From the NCBI RefSeq assembly GCF_021117365.1, contig NZ_CP088262.1:124001-188000 (forward strand): 64,000 nt of DNA. Direction: 5' to 3'. Source of the stretch: Nocardioides sp. cx-173 (GTDB taxonomy: Bacteria > Actinomycetota > Actinomycetes > Propionibacteriales > Nocardioidaceae). Below, piece after piece: positions 60,343 through 64,000 of this stretch (the stretch's first letter is position 1; every line of letters starts with the position of its first letter). The notes under the pieces are model-generated. The model saw only the letters and a list, made by a program, of their open reading frames with translations, was not told the DNA's origin and made no database searches. The translations under genes and the position numbers were made by a program.

Positions 60343-61619
60343 GCACCACCAGGGGTCCCGTGGGCCAGCCCGCCGTGCCGGAGGTCTTCACCCCGGGCCG
60401 GATCGGTCCGTTGCGCCTGCGCAACCGCACGATCAAGGCCGCGACGTACGAGGGGCTGAGCCACCGCGGGCAGGTCACCCAGGACCTCGTCGACTTCCAC
60501 GTCGCCTACGCCCGCGGCGGCGTCGGGATGACCACCGTCGCCTACTGCGCCGTCGCGAAGGACGGGCGCACGGATCGCCACCAGGTGGTGTGGACCGACG
60601 AGGCGATGCCCGGCCTGCGAGCGCTGACCGAGGCCGTGCACGACGCCGGAGCCGCGGTCTCGGCGCAGATCGGCCACGGCGGCCCGGTCGCCGAGTCACG
60701 CAGCAACCGGTCGCCGGCCCTCGGGCCGAGCCGCCGCGCCAACATCCTCGCGATGAGCACCTCCCGGGCCGCCAAGGTCGCCGACCTCGAGCGGATCGTG
60801 GCCGCCCACGGCCGAGCCGCCGCGATGGCCGTCGACGCGGGCTTCGACGCCGTGGAGGTGCACCTGGGCCACAACTACCTGGCCAGCGCGTTCCTCAGCC
60901 CCAAGCTCAACCGCCGCACCGACGACTACGGCGGCAGCCTGGGCAACCGTGCCCGCCTGGCCCGCGACGTGATGCGGGCGGTGCGCGACGCGGTCGGAGA
61001 CCGGATCGCCGTCATCGCCAAGCTCGGCATGGACGACGGCGTGCCCGGAGGCTTCTGGCTCGACGAGGCCATCCCGGTCGCGCAGTGGCTCGAGGCCGAC
61101 GGCACGCTCGACGCTCTCGAGCTGACCGCGGGCAGCTCGCTGCTCAACCCGATGTACCTCTTCAAGGGCGACGTGCCGCTGGCCGAGTTCGCCGGGATCA
61201 TGCCGCAGCCGATCCGCGCCGGTGTCCACCTCGTCGGCCACCGGCTGCTCAAGAGCTACCCCTACCGCGACGCGTTCCTGCTCGAGGACGCCCGCCAGGT
61301 GCGCGCCGCCGTCGACCTTCCGATGGTGCTGCTGGGCGGCGTGACCGACCGGGCGGTGATGGACACCGCGATGGCGGAGGGCTTCGAGTTCGTCGCCATG
61401 GCGCGCGCGCTCCTCCGCGAGCCCGACCTGGTCGACCGGCTGCAGCGCGACGCCGGGGCCCGCTCGCTGTGCGTGCACTGCAACAAGTGCATGCCGACCA
61501 ACTACACCGGCGTCCGCTGCGTCCTGGTCGAGCGCCGGACCAGCCGCGGAGCGCTCTGGGGCACGACCGAGGGGTACGCCGCGCCGCCCCCGCCGGTCGC
61601 TTCCGGTGAGTGGGACTGA
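60339..61619 (+). CDS. NADH:flavin oxidoreductase, Old Yellow Enzyme/2,4-dienoyl-CoA reductase-like
   Basis: The 426-residue FMN TIM-barrel enzyme has NRTIKAATYEGLSHRGQVT, HGGPVAESRSNRSPALGPS and VEVHLGHNYLASAFLSPKLN. The C-terminal CVHCNKCMPTNYTGVRC resembles the [4Fe-4S]-binding cysteines of 2,4-dienoyl-CoA reductases, but the FAD/NADPH domain is absent. It may reduce an enone or dienone intermediate. ATG 60339 overlaps the synthetase stop. Confidence 0.9.
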   Translation: MSTTRGPVGQPAVPEVFTPGRIGPLRLRNRTIKAATYEGLSHRGQVTQDLVDFHVAYARGGVGMTTVAYCAVAKDGRTDRHQVVWTDEAMPGLRALTEAVHDAGAAVSAQIGHGGPVAESRSNRSPALGPSRRANILAMSTSRAAKVADLERIVAAHGRAAAMAVDAGFDAVEVHLGHNYLASAFLSPKLNRRTDDYGGSLGNRARLARDVMRAVRDAVGDRIAVIAKLGMDDGVPGGFWLDEAIPVAQWLEADGTLDALELTAGSSLLNPMYLFKGDVPLAEFAGIMPQPIRAGVHLVGHRLLKSYPYRDAFLLEDARQVRAAVDLPMVLLGGVTDRAVMDTAMAEGFEFVAMARALLREPDLVDRLQRDAGARSLCVHCNKCMPTNYTGVRCVLVERRTSRGALWGTTEGYAAPPPPVASGEWD

Positions 61620-61657
61620 TCTCGGCGGCGCCGCGGGGCCGGTGCGAGGTTCGGTCG

Positions 61658-62611
61658 GTGATCCGGCGTCTCCTGCTTCCCCTCCTGGAGCTGGTCGCCG
61701 TCCTGCTGCTGGTGAGCGTCGGCGTGTTCGGGCTGCTGGCGCTGGTCCCCGGCGACCCGGCCGTGGCCGTGCTGGGCGAGGGCCGGGCCCCCGAGGAGTA
61801 CGACGCCCTGCGCCGCCAGCTCGGCCTGGACGAGCCGTTCTGGAGCCGCTACCTCGACTGGCTCGGCGGTGCCGTCACCGGTGACCTCGGCACCTCGCTG
61901 GTGCCACCGCAGGGGCCGGTGCTCGACCGCATCGTCTCCGCCCTTCCGGTCAGCCTCGAGCTGGCCCTGCTCGGGCTGGTGATGGCCCTGGCGATCGCCG
62001 TGCCACTGGCCATGTGGTCGGCCTCCCACCCCGGAGGCCGCGCCGACCGGTCGATCAGTGCGGCGACGTTCGGGCTGCTGTCGATGCCGTCGTTCCTCGT
62101 GGGGCTGCTGCTGATAGCGCTTCTGGTCAACACCCTCGACCTGTTCCCGCGCAACGAGTGGGTGCGCCTGGGCGAGAGCGTCACCGGCAACCTGCACCAC
62201 GCGTTCCTGCCCGCCCTCACCATCGCGCTGATGGAGGCGGCGATGTTCACTCGGATCCTGCGCAACGACCTCGTGACCACGCTGCGCGAGGACTTCATCC
62301 TCTCGGCCCGGGCGCGCGGCATGACCCCGCTGCGGATCCTGCTGAGCGACGCCCTGCGGCCCTCGTCGTTCTCGCTGGTCACGATCCTCGGCCTCAGCAT
62401 CGGTCGCCTCGTCGGGAGCACTGTCATCGTGGAGTACCTCTTCGCCCTGCCCGGGATGGGCAAGCTCGTCATCGACGCCGCCAACCAGGGCAACTACCCC
62501 GTGGTGCAGGGGGCGGTGCTCGTCGTCGCCGTGGTCTACGTCGGCAGCAACACGCTCATCGACTGGTCCTACGGCCTCCTCGACCCCCGGACCCGTCGTG
62601 CTCGCGTCTGA
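61658..62611 (+). CDS. ABC transporter permease, peptide/nickel family (DppB-like)
   Basis: The 317-residue permease has six helices, the N-terminal segment GDPAVAVLGEGRAPEEYDAL typical of DppB/OppB, and the EAA loop SARARGMTPLRILLSDAL. GTG 61658 gives the membrane-anchor start VIRRLLLPLLELV. GTG 61610, overlapping the previous gene, is an alternative that would add a short polar leader. It is followed by its partner permease. Confidence 0.92.
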   Translation: MIRRLLLPLLELVAVLLLVSVGVFGLLALVPGDPAVAVLGEGRAPEEYDALRRQLGLDEPFWSRYLDWLGGAVTGDLGTSLVPPQGPVLDRIVSALPVSLELALLGLVMALAIAVPLAMWSASHPGGRADRSISAATFGLLSMPSFLVGLLLIALLVNTLDLFPRNEWVRLGESVTGNLHHAFLPALTIALMEAAMFTRILRNDLVTTLREDFILSARARGMTPLRILLSDALRPSSFSLVTILGLSIGRLVGSTVIVEYLFALPGMGKLVIDAANQGNYPVVQGAVLVVAVVYVGSNTLIDWSYGLLDPRTRRARV

Positions 62612-63680
62612 CCCGGTGCTGCCCGACGTCGCGCCCGTCGAGCCCGTCGCCGGCGCAGCCCTCGGTCCGCGCCAGCGTCGTGGCCGGCTCGTGGCCACCG
62701 GCGCTGCGCTCGTCGTGGCCGGCGCCGGCCTCGCCGCCTGGTCGGTCGGCAGCGATGCCGTGGTCACCGCCGCTCGCGCGGTGCTGGTCGTCGCCGGCCT
62801 GCTCGTCGTGGTCGCCGGGCTGAGCCGCCTCGCGCGCGGCCTGCTCGGGCGTCCGGTGGACGTCGTCCTGTGGCTGGGCGTCGCCTGGCTGGTGCTGGTG
62901 CTCGGGGCGGCCGCCCTGGCGCCCTGGCTCCCGCTGGGCAACCACGACGACTCCGTCGCCGGGCTGAGCGAGCCGATCTTCGCCGCGCCCGACCTCGGCT
63001 CGGAGCACCCGCTCGGCACCAACAACTACGGCCTCGACGTGCTCTCGCGCGCCATCCACGGAGCTCGTACGTCGATCCTCGTCGCCCTGCTCGCGGTGCT
63101 CGTCGGCACCACGGTCGGCGGCCTGGTCGGGATGGTCTCGGGCTTCCTGCGCGGCACGACCGACCGGGTGGTCGGCGTGCTCTCCAACGCGCTGCTCGCC
63201 GTGCCCCCGCTGATCCTGCTCATCGCCCTCGGGGCGGTGCTCGAGCCCAGCGTGCGCAGCATCGCGTTCGCGCTGTCGCTGCTGACGATCCCGAGCATGG
63301 TGCGCCTGGCTCGGGCCAGCACGATCGCCGTCGCCGAGCGCGAGTTCGTGCTGGCCGCCCGCGCGATGGGGGCCAGCCGTTGGCGGCTGCTGCGCCGTGA
63401 GGTGCTGCCCAACGTCGTCCTGCCGGTGCTCTCCCTCGCGGTCGTGATGATCTCGGTCCTGGTCGTGGCCGAGGCGTCGCTGTCGTTCCTCGGCATCGGT
63501 ATCGAGCAGCCGGCGCCCACCTGGGGCAACATGATCGCCGAGGGCCAGGGAGGCGTCATGGAGGAGCATCCGTACCTGGTCGTGGTCCCGGCCGTCTGCC
63601 TCTTCCTCACCGTCTTCTCCTTCAACCTGCTCGGCGAGAGGGCGCAGAAGGCCTGGGACCCGAGGAGCGCGAAGCTGTGA
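62598..63680 (+). CDS. ABC transporter permease, peptide/nickel family (DppC-like) with N-terminal extension
   Basis: The 360-residue permease has the DppC landmark [20 protein letters not shown] and the EAA loop [20 protein letters not shown]. It has two or three extra N-terminal hydrophobic segments (about residues 32-90) before the usual core, making it longer than typical DppC. GTG 62598 overlaps the previous gene by 14 bases. It belongs to an importer for peptides or related solutes. Confidence 0.92.
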   Translation: MLASDPVLPDVAPVEPVAGAALGPRQRRGRLVATGAALVVAGAGLAAWSVGSDAVVTAARAVLVVAGLLVVVAGLSRLARGLLGRPVDVVLWLGVAWLVLVLGAAALAPWLPLGNHDDSVAGLSEPIFAAPDLGSEHPLGTNNYGLDVLSRAIHGARTSILVALLAVLVGTTVGGLVGMVSGFLRGTTDRVVGVLSNALLAVPPLILLIALGAVLEPSVRSIAFALSLLTIPSMVRLARASTIAVAEREFVLAARAMGASRWRLLRREVLPNVVLPVLSLAVVMISVLVVAEASLSFLGIGIEQPAPTWGNMIAEGQGGVMEEHPYLVVVPAVCLFLTVFSFNLLGERAQKAWDPRSAKL

Positions 63681-64000
63681 CCACCACCGACCCCCTCCTC
63701 GTCGTCGAGGACGTGCGCACCGTCTTCCACACCGCCCGCGGCGATGTCCGCGCCGTCGACGGCGTCTCCCTCACCCTCGCGCCGGGCGAGACCCTCGGCC
63801 TGGTCGGTGAGTCGGGCTCCGGCAAGTCGGTGCTCGGGCGCACCGTGATGGGTCTGGTCGCCAGCGGCCCGACCACCACGGTGAGCGGCCGCGTTCGCAT
63901 CGGAGGCCAGGACGTGCATGCGCTGCACCCGCGGCACCGCCGCCGGCTGTGGGGACCCGAGGTGGCGATGGTCTTCCAGGACCCGATGACCTCGCTCAAC
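63677..64000 (+). CDS. ABC transporter ATP-binding protein (DppD-like), 5' part only
   Basis: GTG 63677 overlaps the preceding stop and opens a frame that runs past the window end. It encodes [17 protein letters not shown], Walker [15 protein letters not shown] and the Q-loop region [13 protein letters not shown], the classic DppD/OppD form. The substrate-binding protein is not seen upstream, so it may lie beyond the window. Confidence 0.92.
   Translation, partial: MTTTDPLLVVEDVRTVFHTARGDVRAVDGVSLTLAPGETLGLVGESGSGKSVLGRTVMGLVASGPTTTVSGRVRIGGQDVHALHPRHRRRLWGPEVAMVFQDPMTSLN

Overview
This is high-GC actinobacterial chromosome, most likely a Nocardioides-like member of the Propionibacteriales. 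The signs are a coding GC near 70-74%, many GTG starts with GTGA/ATGA stop-start overlaps, a proteasome activator (Bpa), GTP-dependent PEP carboxykinase, a TB7.3-type biotin carrier, mycofactocin genes, F420-type oxidoreductases and a KshA-type steroid oxygenase. No CRISPR array, prophage or intact insertion sequence is visible. The assignment rests on gene content and style, not on a marker-gene comparison.

Layout. 0-3.5 kb: the 3' end of a SNF2 helicase, a SWIM zinc-finger protein, an MFS transporter and a TetR regulator. 3.6-11.5 kb: a leucine/isovalerate catabolic operon (methylcrotonyl-CoA carboxylase beta and alpha, HMG-CoA lyase), translationally coupled to two sulfotransferase-like paralogues flanking a gene of unknown function. 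11.4-36.1 kb: mostly housekeeping genes. These are EcsC, Aat, rhodanese, a Fpg/Nei glycosylase, an Orc1-like ATPase, a glycerophosphodiesterase, a SEC-C protein, arginine deiminase, a TMEM165-type transporter, a fatty-acid desaturase, prephenate dehydratase, an ECF sigma factor with a probable membrane partner, a PAP2-DAG kinase fusion, seryl-tRNA synthetase, HAD phosphatases, Bpa, a quinone reductase, a MobA-like protein, an amidohydrolase and a small biotin carrier. 36.2-43.3 kb: two tRNA-Ser genes and one tRNA-Arg, a tiny secreted cysteine peptide facing a TrmB/LuxR-type regulator, and two tandem GTP-PEP carboxykinase paralogues, one of which lacks catalytic residues. 43.3-45.4 kb: a gene-poor stretch and a DHA2-type drug transporter. 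45.4-51.7 kb: a complete mycofactocin biosynthesis cluster read leftward (mftR, mftA, B, C, D, E, an SDR, mftF). 51.9-64 kb: a steroid or terpenoid catabolic region with SnoaL-like proteins, an LLM oxidoreductase, IclR and KstR-like TetR regulators, KshA with a small four-cysteine companion, a 3-alpha-HSD-like SDR, an acyl-CoA synthetase, an Old Yellow Enzyme relative and the start of a peptide-type ABC importer that runs off the window.

How the parts fit. The mycofactocin redox peptide serves nicotinoprotein dehydrogenases, and the neighbouring region encodes alcohol and ketone dehydrogenases plus a steroid-type oxygenase, so the right third reads as one lipid or steroid oxidation neighbourhood. 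MCC and HMG-CoA lyase feed acetyl-CoA and acetoacetate, and PEP carboxykinase provides gluconeogenesis from such substrates.

The observations most worth a second look are the secreted micropeptide and facing regulator (37.6-39.0 kb), the PEP carboxykinase paralogue lacking Mn-ligand and P-loop residues (41.2-43.0 kb), the sulfotransferase trio (8.0-11.5 kb), a 67-69 bp inverted-repeat element present twice (14.7 and 21.5 kb), and several well-formed palindromic operators at divergent promoters.
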